From contig SCQU01000003.1 of assembly GCA_004299555.1 (NCBI GenBank), positions 186,001 to 250,000 on the forward strand: a stretch of DNA of 64,000 nt, written 5' to 3'. Under the pieces are notes generated by a model. That model had not been told where the DNA came from. It made no database searches and saw nothing but the letters and a program-made list of their open reading frames with translations. Below, one piece after another: positions 25,046 to 36,260 of this stretch. How positions within the stretch are numbered: the stretch's first letter is position 1; each line of letters opens with the position of its first letter. This stretch comes from Rhodanobacteraceae bacterium. GTDB lineage: Bacteria; Pseudomonadota; Gammaproteobacteria; Xanthomonadales; Rhodanobacteraceae. The position numbers were made by a program, and so were the translations under genes.

Positions 25046-25854
25046 CCACGCGCATCGCGGACCGGGTAGCCAGGCTGCGGGCAATCATGGCGCGCCTGCG
25101 CGATCCCGAACACGGCTGTCCGTGGGATGCCCGGCAAACCTTTGACAGCATCGCGCCCTACACCCTCGAGGAAGCCTACGAGGTCGTCGACGCCATCGAC
25201 CGCAGGAACTATGCGGAGCTGAAGGACGAGCTGGGCGACCTGTTGCTGCAGGTGGTGTTCCACGCGCGCATGGCGGAAGAACAGGACCTGTTCGATTTCG
25301 ACGACGTGGTGGCGGCGCTCAGCGCCAAGCTGGTGCGGCGGCACCCGCATGTTTTTGGTGCTGCGCACCATGACGGCGTGGACGATCAGGCGCGGGCGTG
25401 GGACGCCATCAAGCGCGCCGAGCGTGCGGCCCACGGCGAGCCTGAGGACACGAGCGCGCTGGCCGGCGTGTCGCACGGCCTACCCGAGTGGCGGCGGGCG
25501 TTGAAGCTGTGCGAACGGGCAGCGCGCGTCGGCTTCGACTGGCCCGGCCCCGGGCCGGTGCTGGACAAGCTCGAGGAAGAGGTGAACGAGGTGCGCGTCG
25601 AGTTCGCCGCCGGGTCGGGCAAGGATCGGCTGCTGGATGAGATTGGTGATGTCGCGTTCGTGCTGGTCAACCTCGCCCGCCACGCGGGGGTGGATTTTTC
25701 CGCCGCGCTCAGGCACGCCAACGCCAAGTTCGAACGGCGCTTCCGGCGCATGGAGGCACTGGCGGCGGCGGCGGGCGAGCATCTGGCGGACAAGTCGCTG
25801 GCCGAGCAGGACGCGTTGTGGAATCACGCCAAGGCCGACGAACGCCACGGCTGA
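25042..25854 (+). CDS. mazG: Nucleoside triphosphate pyrophosphohydrolase MazG
   Basis: A 270-aa two-domain MazG. The first repeat contains CPWDARQTFDSIAPYTLEEA followed by the EExxE...ExxD-type metal motif (ELKDELGDLLLQVVFHARM). The second repeat has KLEEEVNEVRVEF and RLLDEIGDVAFVLVNLARH. It hydrolyses NTPs to NMP and PPi, cleaning aberrant nucleotides and in E. coli lowering ppGpp. The start is the GTG at 25042, overlapping the cysQ stop by 4 bp. Confidence 0.94.
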
Positions 25855-25953
25855 CCGTGCCTGAAGTCACGCGGACTTTCGACCCATGAGCGGGCGCGGG
25901 GCTGCGGTTATGCTGGGGCCGATTCGATCATGGCGAAAACCCTGGAGAGCCCC

Positions 25954-26859
25954 ATGCGAAAGCCCTTCCTCTGGATTGCCGGCATCGCGCTGGTTGCGGT
26001 GCCGCTTGGCGCGGCGGCGGCGGACCATTGCCGTTACAGCGCGCCCCGTGCCGCCGAGATCGATGCCGCGGGGCTCAAGGCCCTGACGCTACAGATCGGC
26101 CCGGATGACCTGACCGTGCGCGGCCAGCCGGGGCTCGGCAAAATCCTGGTGCGTGGCACCGCGTGCGCGTCGAACCCGAAGTGGCTGGATGCCGTCAAGA
26201 TGGACGCCACGCGGCAGGGCGACACGGCCAGCGTCATCGCGCACGACCGCAACCACGGGTTCCAGATCACATCGTGGTTTGGCGGTTCCTACGCCTACCT
26301 GAAACTCAACGTGCAGGTACCGTCCGCATTGGCGGTCAAGTTGCTTGTGGGCTCGGGCGACGCCGATATCGGCGGCGTCGCCGCGCTGGATGCCAGCGTG
26401 GGTTCGGGGGACCTTAAGGTCAACGGCGTCACCGGCCAATTCGCCTTGCGCTTGGGCTCCGGCGACGTCGTCGCGAGCCAGGTCGGAGGCCTGAAGGTCG
26501 GCAGCATCGGTTCGGGTGACTTCAGCATCCGGAATATCGGCGGCAACGCTGCCATCGGTTCGATCGGCTCGGGTGATGCCAAGCTGACGGACATCGCCGG
26601 CGGCCTCACGCTGCAGAGCATGGGTTCGGGCGATGTCACGGTGCATGACGTCAAGCGCGACGTCACCGTGGGTTCGCTCGCTTCGGGGGGCCTCAAGCTG
26701 TACCAGATCGGCGGCGACGTCCATGCCGGGAGCATTGGCTCGGGCGATTTCGCTGTCGATGGCGTCAGCGGCAACCTCAGCGTCGGCACGGTGGGCAGCG
26801 GCGATGTCGAGCACCGGAACGTCAAGGGCAAGGTCAGCGTGCCGCGCGACAACGATTGA
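25954..26859 (+). CDS. Exported GSGD-repeat protein, DUF4097/DUF2807-like
   Basis: A 301-aa protein with a signal peptide (FLWIAGIALVAVPLGAAAA). The mature part carries a ladder of repeats with the core GSGD (VGSGDADIGG, VGSGDLKVNG, LGSGDVVASQ, IGSGDFSIRN, IGSGDAKLTD, MGSGDVTVHD and more) about every 18-20 residues. This is typical of parallel beta-helix/solenoid putative adhesins of the DUF2807/4097 type. ATG 25954 is preferred over 25930 because GGAGAG lies 7 bp before it. It precedes a two-component system in the same direction with a 141-bp spacer, so it might be regulated by it. Function unknown. Confidence 0.8.
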   Translation: MRKPFLWIAGIALVAVPLGAAAADHCRYSAPRAAEIDAAGLKALTLQIGPDDLTVRGQPGLGKILVRGTACASNPKWLDAVKMDATRQGDTASVIAHDRNHGFQITSWFGGSYAYLKLNVQVPSALAVKLLVGSGDADIGGVAALDASVGSGDLKVNGVTGQFALRLGSGDVVASQVGGLKVGSIGSGDFSIRNIGGNAAIGSIGSGDAKLTDIAGGLTLQSMGSGDVTVHDVKRDVTVGSLASGGLKLYQIGGDVHAGSIGSGDFAVDGVSGNLSVGTVGSGDVEHRNVKGKVSVPRDND

Positions 26860-27000
26860 ACTGCGACCGCCCGCCGCGCCCGTTCCGCAGGTGGCCTGCA
26901 CGGCGCACCCGGCCGCGGGCATTCACGCTGCAATCACCGCTGCGCATGCACATTGGCGGCCCGAGGGCTGGCGCAGGCGCGGTGCAGAGGCACGGGGGCA

Positions 27001-27750
27001 ATGAACATGGCCGGATCTGAACGTGAAAAAAATACCGGACTGGTCTTGCTGGTCGAAGACAACAGCGGCATTGCCGAAATGGTGGGCGAGTTTCTGGAGC
27101 GGCGCGGCTATTCGGTCGATTTTGCGGGCGACGGCGTCAGTGGCCTGCACCTGGCAGTGACCAACAGCTATGACGTGGTGGTGCTGGACCTGATGCTGCC
27201 CGGCATGGACGGCCTGGATGTCTGCCGCAAGTTGCGGAGCGACGCCAAGAAATCCACACCGGTACTGATGCTGACCGCGCGCGACACCCTGGAAGACAAG
27301 CTGGTGGGGCTGGATGCCGGTGCCGACGATTACCTCGTCAAGCCGTTTGAGCCGCGCGAGCTGGAAGCGCGCATCCGCGCCTTGATCCGCCGCGAACGAC
27401 GCCAGGTTTCGACCGAGGTGTACCAGGTCGGCGGCCTGGTGCTGGACACCGCCACGTTGCGCCTGACGCGCGATGGTGAAGAGCTGCAGGTCTCGCCGAT
27501 CGGCTTGAAATTGCTGGTGATCCTCATGCGCGAATCGCCGCGCGTGGTGTCGCGGCACGATATCGAACGCGAGATCTGGGGCGACACGCTGCCCGATTCG
27601 GACACCCTGCGCTCGCACCTCTACAACCTGCGCCGGGTGGTCGACAAGCCGTACGCGCGTCCGCTGGTACACACCATCCACAGCGCCGGTTACCGGATCG
27701 CCGACCTGGACGCGGAGTCCGCGGCAGGCCCGGTGGCCAGCCACGGCTGA
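27001..27750 (+). CDS. OmpR-family response regulator
   Basis: A 249-aa regulator. The receiver domain has the acidic pair in LLVEDNSG, the phospho-acceptor aspartate in VVVLDLMLPGMDGLD, the switch residue in LMLTARD and the lysine in DDYLVKPF. The C-terminal winged helix (VSRHDIEREIWGD, DTLRSHLYNLRRVVD, HTIHSAGYRI) is of the OmpR/PhoB type. The start ATG 27001 has only a weak G-rich site. It pairs with the kinase gene 72 bp downstream. The signal is unknown. Confidence 0.93.
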   Translation: MNMAGSEREKNTGLVLLVEDNSGIAEMVGEFLERRGYSVDFAGDGVSGLHLAVTNSYDVVVLDLMLPGMDGLDVCRKLRSDAKKSTPVLMLTARDTLEDKLVGLDAGADDYLVKPFEPRELEARIRALIRRERRQVSTEVYQVGGLVLDTATLRLTRDGEELQVSPIGLKLLVILMRESPRVVSRHDIEREIWGDTLPDSDTLRSHLYNLRRVVDKPYARPLVHTIHSAGYRIADLDAESAAGPVASHG

Positions 27751-27822
27751 ACCCGGAGCGGCTTGCACAATGCTGGGCGGACTGCCCACAATCGTGCCCT
27801 GCAACGCGGGCGCGCAGTGGGC

Positions 27823-29166
27823 ATGGCCACATACACAAGCATCGGCCACCGTTTCTGGGTGATGTTTTCGCTGCTGGTGGCGGCGATCAGCGTGGTGACC
27901 GCCCTCGGTGTGTACGCCGCGGCCAGTTCCAGCCACAAGGCCATCGCGCACCAGGAACTCGATCGCGAGGCCGTTTATTACGCACAGCAACTGGCCCGCG
28001 ATCCCGCCGCCCCGTTGCCCGATACCTGGTTGTTGCGCGGCTACCTGCGCGCGCCGGGCCGCGGCGCCGCGGCCGTTCCGGCGCGTCTTGCCGGCCTCGC
28101 GCCGGGTTATCACCAGGTCGAACAGCCCGATGGCACCCAGGGTACGGTGCTGGTGGCCGACACGCCGCGCGGCCGCCTGTTCCTGCTGTTCAACAATGAC
28201 CGTCCCAACCGCGTGGTGATGTTGTTTGGCCTGATCCCGGTGGTGCTGGTGGTGTTGATCATCTACCTTGCGACGTACCTGACCTACCGGGCGTCACGCC
28301 GCGCGGTGTCGCCGGTGATCGAACTGGCGCGCATTGTGCGCCACTGGAATCCCGACCAGCCCGACCCGGCCGCGCTGGCACCCGAACGGCTGCCGGCCGC
28401 GACCGACAGCGACGTCGAGGTGCTGGTGCGCGCGTTGTACAACTTTGCCAACCGGCTTGAGGCTTTCGTCGAGCGCGAGCGCAACTTCACGCGTGACGCC
28501 AGCCATGAGCTGCGCACGCCACTGACGGTCATGAAAATTGCCGTCGACGTGCTGGCTGATGAGGACATGAGCCCGTTTGCCCGGCGCTCGCTGGCCCGGA
28601 TCCGGCGCGCGGTGCGCGAAATGGAAGCACTGATCGAGACGTTCCTGGTGCTCGCGCGTGAATCCGCCTCGAGCCTGCGCGACGAAGACTTCCTCGCCAA
28701 CGACATGGTCGACAAGGAAGTCGCGCGCTACCGCGAACTGCTGGCCGGCAAACCGGTCGACCTGCGTTGCGAGGCGCATGCGCGGTTCGCGCTGCACGCG
28801 CCGCCGCGGGTGTTCGCGGTCATGATCGGCAACCTTATCCGCAACGCGTGCCTTTACACCGACCGCGGCAGCATCACCGTCGAAATCGACGCGGACAAGG
28901 TGTGCGTGACCGACACCGGCTGCGGCATGACTGACGAAGACCTGGAACGGGCGTTCCAGGCCTTTTACCGGGGCAGCCGCACGGGTACGCGCGGACATGG
29001 GATCGGGCTCGCGATCGTGCGCCGCATCGCCGACCGTTACGGTTGGCGGGTCTCGCTGGAAAGCACGCTTGGCAAGGGCACGCGCGCGAGCGTGCATTTC
29101 CCGTCGGCGCAACCGCCCGATGCGGCGCTGCCGGCGGTAGCCGGTGCCGAGGAACCCGGCGCGTGA
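27823..29166 (+). CDS. Sensor histidine kinase
   Basis: A 447-aa kinase with two membrane helices (MFSLLVAAISVVTALGVYA and VVMLFGLIPVVLVVLIIYL) flanking a ~130-residue periplasmic sensor. Next come a HAMP-like linker, an H-box (FTRDASHELRTPLTV), an N-box (NLIRNACLYT), a G1 box (DTGCGM) and a G2 box (GHGIGLAIV). All ATP-lid motifs are intact. ATG 27823 lacks a good ribosome site; GTG 27817 is an alternative. The stop overlaps the GTG of the peptidase gene by 4 bp. Confidence 0.92.
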   Translation: MATYTSIGHRFWVMFSLLVAAISVVTALGVYAAASSSHKAIAHQELDREAVYYAQQLARDPAAPLPDTWLLRGYLRAPGRGAAAVPARLAGLAPGYHQVEQPDGTQGTVLVADTPRGRLFLLFNNDRPNRVVMLFGLIPVVLVVLIIYLATYLTYRASRRAVSPVIELARIVRHWNPDQPDPAALAPERLPAATDSDVEVLVRALYNFANRLEAFVERERNFTRDASHELRTPLTVMKIAVDVLADEDMSPFARRSLARIRRAVREMEALIETFLVLARESASSLRDEDFLANDMVDKEVARYRELLAGKPVDLRCEAHARFALHAPPRVFAVMIGNLIRNACLYTDRGSITVEIDADKVCVTDTGCGMTDEDLERAFQAFYRGSRTGTRGHGIGLAIVRRIADRYGWRVSLESTLGKGTRASVHFPSAQPPDAALPAVAGAEEPGA

Positions 29167-30095
29167 CTGCGGCGCCTGTGCCGGTGCTGTTGGTCCATGG
29201 GGGCGCCGGGGTCATCCGGCACGGCACGGATGCCGCGCGCGAACGCGAGGTTCGCGCCGCATTGGCCGCAGCGTTGCGCGCGGGCCAGGCGCGCCTCCTG
29301 GCGGGCGATCCGGCGCTGGACGCGGTGACCGCTGCGGTGACCGTGCTGGAAGACTCGCCGTACTTCAATGCCGGGCGCGGCGCCGTATTCACCCACGATG
29401 GCGTCAACGAACTGGATGCCGCCATCATGGATGGGGCTACCTTGCGCGCGGGGGCCGTCGCGGGCGTGCGGCAGGTGCGCAACCCGCTGCAGCTGGCGCG
29501 TGCGGTCATGGAACGGTCGCCGCACGTGCTGCTGGCCGGCGCCGGCGCCGAAGCGTTTGCGCGCGCGCAGGGCATCGAGCGGGTCACGCCGGATTACTTT
29601 CACACCGAGGACCGCTGGCGCGAGCTGCAGGACGCGCTGCGGCAAGGCGCGCACGGCGCGCGTGTGGATCATTTCGGTACCGTCGGCGCCGTCGCGCTGG
29701 ATGCCGCCGGGCAGCTGGCGGCCGCGACCTCCACCGGCGGCATGACCGGCAAACGCTGGGGCCGCATCGGTGATTCACCGCTGATTGGCGCGGGCACCTA
29801 TGCCAATGCCGCGTGCGCGATGAGCGGCACCGGCTGGGGCGAGTTCTACATCCGCACCGCCGCCGCGCACGCGGTGTGCATGCGGGTGGCGCTGTTGCAG
29901 CAGCCGGTGCCGGCGGCCGCCGACGCCGTGATCAACCACGAGATCCCGGCGCTGGGCGGCAGCGGCGGCGCCATCGTGCTGGGCGCCGATGGCAGCTTCG
30001 CGTTGCCGTTCAATACCGACGGCATGTATCGCGGTTGCGCCACGGGCGGGGCCGCGCCCAGGGTCGCCATCTGGCCGGGTGAGGATTTTGCTTGA
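29163..30095 (+). CDS. Isoaspartyl peptidase / type 2 L-asparaginase (Ntn hydrolase)
   Basis: A 310-aa plant-type asparaginase precursor. It begins PVLLVHGGAGVI, has EDSPYFNAGRGAVFTHDG and ELDAAIMDG, and the autocleavage/nucleophile site HFGTVGAVALD, whose Thr becomes the N-terminus of the small subunit. A TSTGGMTGKRWGRIGDSPLIGAGTYA stretch (positions ~29730-29808) forms the substrate pocket. It releases aspartate from isoaspartyl dipeptides and asparagine. It starts at the GTG at 29163 within the kinase stop, an unusual coupling of a degradative enzyme to a two-component operon. Confidence 0.92.
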   Translation: MTAAPVPVLLVHGGAGVIRHGTDAAREREVRAALAAALRAGQARLLAGDPALDAVTAAVTVLEDSPYFNAGRGAVFTHDGVNELDAAIMDGATLRAGAVAGVRQVRNPLQLARAVMERSPHVLLAGAGAEAFARAQGIERVTPDYFHTEDRWRELQDALRQGAHGARVDHFGTVGAVALDAAGQLAAATSTGGMTGKRWGRIGDSPLIGAGTYANAACAMSGTGWGEFYIRTAAAHAVCMRVALLQQPVPAAADAVINHEIPALGGSGGAIVLGADGSFALPFNTDGMYRGCATGGAAPRVAIWPGEDFA

Positions 30096-30161
30096 TACCG
30101 CCATGACGCGGGCCGTGGGTTCTGCGACCATCCTCGGGTCGCCGTTGCAGGATCCGTTTGC

Positions 30162-31148
30162 ATGAACACCGCCGCCCGCCTGATTCCGCTGCCGCCGCAC
30201 ACCATGCAGCCGGGCTTGCACGCGGGCTTCTGGCTGCGGGTGGCGGCCTACCTCGTCGATGGCCTGATCCTTGCCGCCGCGTTGGCGCTGGCGTATTTCG
30301 CGCTGGACGGGACGGCGGAATCCTGGCCGTGGGTGCCGCGTCTGGGGTGGCCGCTGTTGGGCGCCCGGCCTTCGCTGTGGCTGCTCATGGTGCTGGTGCC
30401 GTGGGTGTATTACGCGGCCTTCGAGGCATCGGCCCTGCAGGCGACGCCCGGCAAGCTGGTGCTTGGCCTGTGCGTGGTCGATGACTATGGGCAGCGCGTC
30501 GGTTTCGCGCGCGCCAGTGGCCGGTTCTTTGGCAAGATCGTGTCGGGATTGGTGCTGGATGCCGGGTACCTCGTTGCCGCCTGGACCCCGCGCAAGCAGG
30601 CCCTCCACGACCTCATGGCGGGCTGCTGCGTCGTGCGCCGAACCGGGCTCGCGGCGTGGCGGCAGGCGGCTGCGGCCGCTCCCGCGCCCGCGGCTTTGCT
30701 GTCACCGCGTGGGGGGATGCCGGGCTGGGCACTGGCACTGGTCGTGCTGGGCGCTTGTGCGTTCCTGTTGCTGCCATTCGCCGCGATGCTGGCGGCGCTC
30801 GCGATTCCCGCCTACCAGCAGCATGTGGTGCGCGGCGAGGTTGCCGAAGGCGCGGTGGCGACCGCGCGTGCGCGCGCGCTGGTGGCCGAATACATCGGCC
30901 AGCGCGGCGCGCTGCCGGATGACAATCGTGCGCTTGGCCTGCCGCGGCCGGACGCCATCCAGGCCCGCTACGTCAGCAGCGTTGGCGTGATGGCGGGCAA
31001 GGTGGTGGTGACCTACGGCAACGCCGCGGACGCCAGGATCAGCGGCGGGCACGTGGTGTTTTCGCCGGTCGGCAACGCCGCGCGCTTGCAGTGGCGGTGC
31101 AGCAGCCCGGACATCCGCACCACCTATCTGCCCGCCGATTGCCGCTGA
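30162..31148 (+). CDS. RDD-domain membrane protein fused to a type IV pilin-like domain, paralogue 1
   Basis: A 328-aa protein. Residues ~20-165 form an RDD domain with three membrane helices (HAGFWLRVAAYLVDGLIL, ATPGKLVLGLCVVDDYGQR, ASGRFFGKIVSG and RKQALHDLMAGCCVV are typical). After a short linker (SPRGGMPGW) comes a fourth helix and a segment like the start of a type IV pilin: MLAALAIPAYQQHVVRGEVAEG, then an alpha/beta tail with two cysteines near the C-terminus (WRCSSPD, LPADC). The prepilin peptidase site is absent, as expected for an internal fusion. The role is unknown. A GCAGGA precedes the ATG. A paralogue follows 53 bp downstream. Confidence 0.85.
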   Translation: MNTAARLIPLPPHTMQPGLHAGFWLRVAAYLVDGLILAAALALAYFALDGTAESWPWVPRLGWPLLGARPSLWLLMVLVPWVYYAAFEASALQATPGKLVLGLCVVDDYGQRVGFARASGRFFGKIVSGLVLDAGYLVAAWTPRKQALHDLMAGCCVVRRTGLAAWRQAAAAAPAPAALLSPRGGMPGWALALVVLGACAFLLLPFAAMLAALAIPAYQQHVVRGEVAEGAVATARARALVAEYIGQRGALPDDNRALGLPRPDAIQARYVSSVGVMAGKVVVTYGNAADARISGGHVVFSPVGNAARLQWRCSSPDIRTTYLPADCR

Positions 31149-31201
31149 GCGCGGGTTCAGCCAGAATCGGCGCGGGGACTTGCCACGCAAGGGGAATTTC
31201 C

Positions 31202-32194
31202 ATGGATGAGACGCCGGCCGGCACGGCACAGCTGCTGCCCGATCACCTGCATTCACCGCTGTTGCACGCGGGGTTCTGGCGCCGGTTCGTGGCCTACCTG
31301 ATCGATGGATTCATCGTCGGCGGGGCGGCCGTGATCCTCTACCTGGTCCTGGCCGTGATATTGGTGGTGCCGGCGGCGGCGGGCCGGCATGGGTTCACGG
31401 GCCGCATGTTGGCGTTGCTCGTGGTGTTCGAGGTGCTGGTGGTGGTGGGCCAGTGGCTCTACTTTGCACTCTGCGAGTCCAGTCGTCTGCAGGCGACGCC
31501 CGGCAAGCTGGCGCTGGGCCTGCGGGTAACCGACATGCAGGGTCGGCGGATCGGGTTTGGGCGGGCGAGCGGACGCTTTTTCGGCAAGATCCTGTCCGGC
31601 ATCATCATGGACGTCGGCTACATGCTTGCCGGCTGGACGGCGCGCAAACAGGCCCTGCACGACCTGCTGGCAAACTGCTGCGTGGTGCGCCGCGACGCGC
31701 TGGACGCCTACACGCGCGGCGAGCTCGACGCATCGACGGTGCCGCCGGGCGCGCGCACCGGCATGCCGGGCTGGGCCATCGCGCTGATCGTGGTGGGCGT
31801 TGGCGTGTGCGTGCTGGCACCCGTCGCCATCCTTGCCGCCATCGCGGTTCCCGCCTACCAGAATTACCTCGTGCGTACACAGGTCGCGGAGGGACAGGTG
31901 CTGGCCGGCACGGCCAAGGCCGCGGTGGATGCCTACGTTGCCAACACCGGGAACGTGCCGCGCGACAATGGTGCGGCGGGGTTGTCGGCGCCGGACTCGC
32001 TGCACGGCCGTTACGTTTCCGGGGTCCAGATCGACAACGGCAGCGTCATCGTCACCTACGGCCGCGCGGCCGACGGCGCGATCGCGGGCGACCACCTGGT
32101 GTTCAAGCCCTACGGCAGCCGCGATGCCGTCAAATGGCGCTGCAGCAGCTCCGACATCAAGGTGCGCTACCTGCCGGTGGTGTGCCGCGACTGA
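31202..32194 (+). CDS. RDD-domain membrane protein fused to a type IV pilin-like domain, paralogue 2
   Basis: A 330-aa protein with the same architecture as the gene before it: RDD domain (HAGFWRRFVAYLIDGFIVGG, ATPGKLALGLRVTDMQGRR, RKQALHDLLANCCVV), then GMPGW and a helix continuing into the pilin-like ILAAIAVPAYQNYLVRTQVAEG, and a two-cysteine tail (WRCSSSDIKVRYLPVVC). AGGGGA lies 6 bp before the ATG at 31202. Tandem duplication of a fused gene is evident; both copies are intact, so both are probably used. Confidence 0.86.
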   Translation: MDETPAGTAQLLPDHLHSPLLHAGFWRRFVAYLIDGFIVGGAAVILYLVLAVILVVPAAAGRHGFTGRMLALLVVFEVLVVVGQWLYFALCESSRLQATPGKLALGLRVTDMQGRRIGFGRASGRFFGKILSGIIMDVGYMLAGWTARKQALHDLLANCCVVRRDALDAYTRGELDASTVPPGARTGMPGWAIALIVVGVGVCVLAPVAILAAIAVPAYQNYLVRTQVAEGQVLAGTAKAAVDAYVANTGNVPRDNGAAGLSAPDSLHGRYVSGVQIDNGSVIVTYGRAADGAIAGDHLVFKPYGSRDAVKWRCSSSDIKVRYLPVVCRD

Positions 32195-32274
32195 TGGGGT
32201 ACACCGGCGCGCGAAGGGCACACCGGCGGGAAGTCCGGAAAGCTTCCCGGACCCCGCCACGAGCGACGCTGTAG

Positions 32275-34122
<1,848 letters not shown>

Positions 34123-34290
34123 GGGCACACGCAACGGCCGCGCGGCGGCGGTCGTGAAAAGGAGGATGGGGACGAGGGTAGCAACAGACCCCGTGCCGCC
34201 CGGGACGCAAATTATAGCGGGAATCGCGGTTCCGTGCGTGTACGCGGGGCGCGCTGTTAAGCTAGTGGTTTGCCCCTTGGATTCTGCGCC

Positions 34291-34800
34291 ATGCCCGATC
34301 TTGCCGCCACCTTTTCAACTGCCCGGGGCCCGATCCACGTCCGCCTGTTCGCGGACAAGGCGCCGCTGACGGTCGCGAACTTCGTGAACCTCGTCCAGCG
34401 CGGATTTTACGATGGCCTGAATTTTCACCGCGTGATCAATGATTTCATGATCCAGGGCGGCTGCCCCAACGGCACGGGCACCGGCGGCCCGGGTTACCGC
34501 TTCGAAGATGAGTGCCGCGCCGACCTCAAGCACGACCAGCCGGGCCGGTTGTCGATGGCGAACGCCGGTCCCGGTACCAACGGCAGCCAGTTCTTCATCA
34601 CCCACGTGCCGACGCCGTGGCTCGATGGCAAGCACACGATCTTTGGCGAAGTCGTGTCGGCGGACGATCAGAAGGTCGTCGACGCCGTGCGCGCGGGCGA
34701 CAAGATCGAGAAGGTCACGATTGAGGGCGACCCCAAACCGCTGCTGGCCACGATGGGCAAGCGCGTCGAACAGTGGAACGCGGTGCTGGACGTGCGCTGA
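34291..34800 (+). CDS. Peptidyl-prolyl cis-trans isomerase, cyclophilin type (PpiB-like)
   Basis: A 169-aa cytoplasmic cyclophilin without a signal peptide. The active-site residues of the family are visible: [19 protein letters not shown] (Arg, Phe, Gln), [16 protein letters not shown] (Gln, Phe) and [13 protein letters not shown] (Trp/Leu, His). It speeds proline isomerisation during protein folding. The start ATG 34291 has no ribosome site. Confidence 0.93.
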   Translation: MPDLAATFSTARGPIHVRLFADKAPLTVANFVNLVQRGFYDGLNFHRVINDFMIQGGCPNGTGTGGPGYRFEDECRADLKHDQPGRLSMANAGPGTNGSQFFITHVPTPWLDGKHTIFGEVVSADDQKVVDAVRAGDKIEKVTIEGDPKPLLATMGKRVEQWNAVLDVR

Positions 34801-34952
34801 AATCGGCGTAGCCGGGCACCTGTGCGGGCACGCCGGGCGCGCGTGCCCGCGCGGCGCGATCCGCTGTGCAGCGTACGTTTCGGCCCCGGGGCGCGCAAGC
34901 GCGCGTGCTAGAATTGCAGGTTGATTCCCGTGGTCTTTCGACGAGGCGCCCG

Positions 34953-36152
34953 ATGCTGAAACTTGCTGCGCGCACAGCGCGTGCCAAACCCAGTGCGATC
35001 ATGGTGATCGCCGACACCGCCAAGCAGCTCAAGGCTGAGGGCAAGGACGTCGTCAACTTCTCGATCGGGGTGCCGAATTTCCTGCCGGGCGAACACGTCT
35101 ATCAGGCGGTGCGCGACTGGACCCAGCACGACAGCGGCGGCTACAGCACCAACCGCGGTATACCGGCGTTGCTGGATGCGATCACCGCGCACTTTGCCCA
35201 AAGCGGCCTGCCGGGCTACAAGCGTGAAAACGTGACCGTCGGCATCGGTGCCAAGCAGGTGCTGTACAACCTGGCCGAGGCGCTGCTGGATGAAGGTGAC
35301 GAGATCGTGTTTCCGGCGCCGTACTGGACGAGCTACGTCGACATCGCCGACATCCTTGGCGCCAGGGCGACGATCCTGCCGTGTCCACCCGCGCAGCACT
35401 ACAAGCTCACCCCGGCGCAACTGGACCGGGCGCTGGCGTCGGATCCAAAAGTGTTCCTGTTCAACAACCCGTCCAATCCAACCGGCATGGTCTACAGCAG
35501 GGACGAGGTGGCGGCCTTGGCCGAGGTGCTGGTCAAGCACCCGAACACCTGGATCATCGCCGACGACATCTACAACCGCCTGATATTCGACGGCATCGGT
35601 TACCACAACTTCGTGCAGTTCAAGCCGGAACTGCGCACGCGTACCTTCATCATGGATTCCCTGTCCAAGACCTACGGCATGCCCGGTTGGCGCATGGGCA
35701 TGGTCGCCGGCCCCGAGGCGGGCGTAAAAGCGCTGGTGACGCTCAACTCGAACCACATCACCTGCCTGCCGGAAGTGGTCAGCCAGGCCGCGATTGCGGC
35801 ATTGACCGGCTCGCAGGCCGTGCCGACCGCCAAGTGCGGGGATTTTTCCAGGCGCCGCGATGACGTCGTCCGTGCGCTGGAGGCGATTCCCGGCGTGCGT
35901 TGCCCGCGGCCGCAGGGCGCGTTCTACGCGTTCCCGGACATTTCGGTGGCATTTGGCAAGTCGCACAAGGGCAGAAAAATTGCCGACGACCTCGACCTGT
36001 GCAAGGCGTTGCTGGATGAAAAGTTCGTGGCGATGGTGCCGGGTTCGGCGTTTGGCGAGCCGCGCTCGCTGCGGATCTCCTACACCTGCGCGCCGGCGCA
36101 GCTGAAGAAGGGCCTGGAACGCATCCAGCAATTCTTCGCGGAATTGGCCTGA
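34953..36152 (+). CDS. Pyridoxal phosphate-dependent aminotransferase, aspartate aminotransferase class I
   Basis: A 399-aa fold-type I aminotransferase. The PLP lysine lies in DSLSKTYGMPGWRMG, with FNNPSNPTGMVYS and IIADDIYNRLIF lining the cofactor and an arginine near SLRISYTCA for the substrate carboxylate. It most resembles the bacterial subgroup Igamma/Ib aspartate aminotransferases; a broader specificity is possible. GAGG precedes the ATG at 34953 by 7 bp. TAGAAT at 34909-34914 could be the -10 of its promoter. Confidence 0.9.
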   Translation: MLKLAARTARAKPSAIMVIADTAKQLKAEGKDVVNFSIGVPNFLPGEHVYQAVRDWTQHDSGGYSTNRGIPALLDAITAHFAQSGLPGYKRENVTVGIGAKQVLYNLAEALLDEGDEIVFPAPYWTSYVDIADILGARATILPCPPAQHYKLTPAQLDRALASDPKVFLFNNPSNPTGMVYSRDEVAALAEVLVKHPNTWIIADDIYNRLIFDGIGYHNFVQFKPELRTRTFIMDSLSKTYGMPGWRMGMVAGPEAGVKALVTLNSNHITCLPEVVSQAAIAALTGSQAVPTAKCGDFSRRRDDVVRALEAIPGVRCPRPQGAFYAFPDISVAFGKSHKGRKIADDLDLCKALLDEKFVAMVPGSAFGEPRSLRISYTCAPAQLKKGLERIQQFFAELA

Positions 36153-36260
36153 CGTTCCGCGCCGGGCGGCGGCCGTGCGCGTTGCGTGCGGCGGCCGTTT
36201 GCAACATTGACCCTGACCCGTTCCCCGTGGCGCGGGTATTGTCCCAATAGGAGTTGACCC

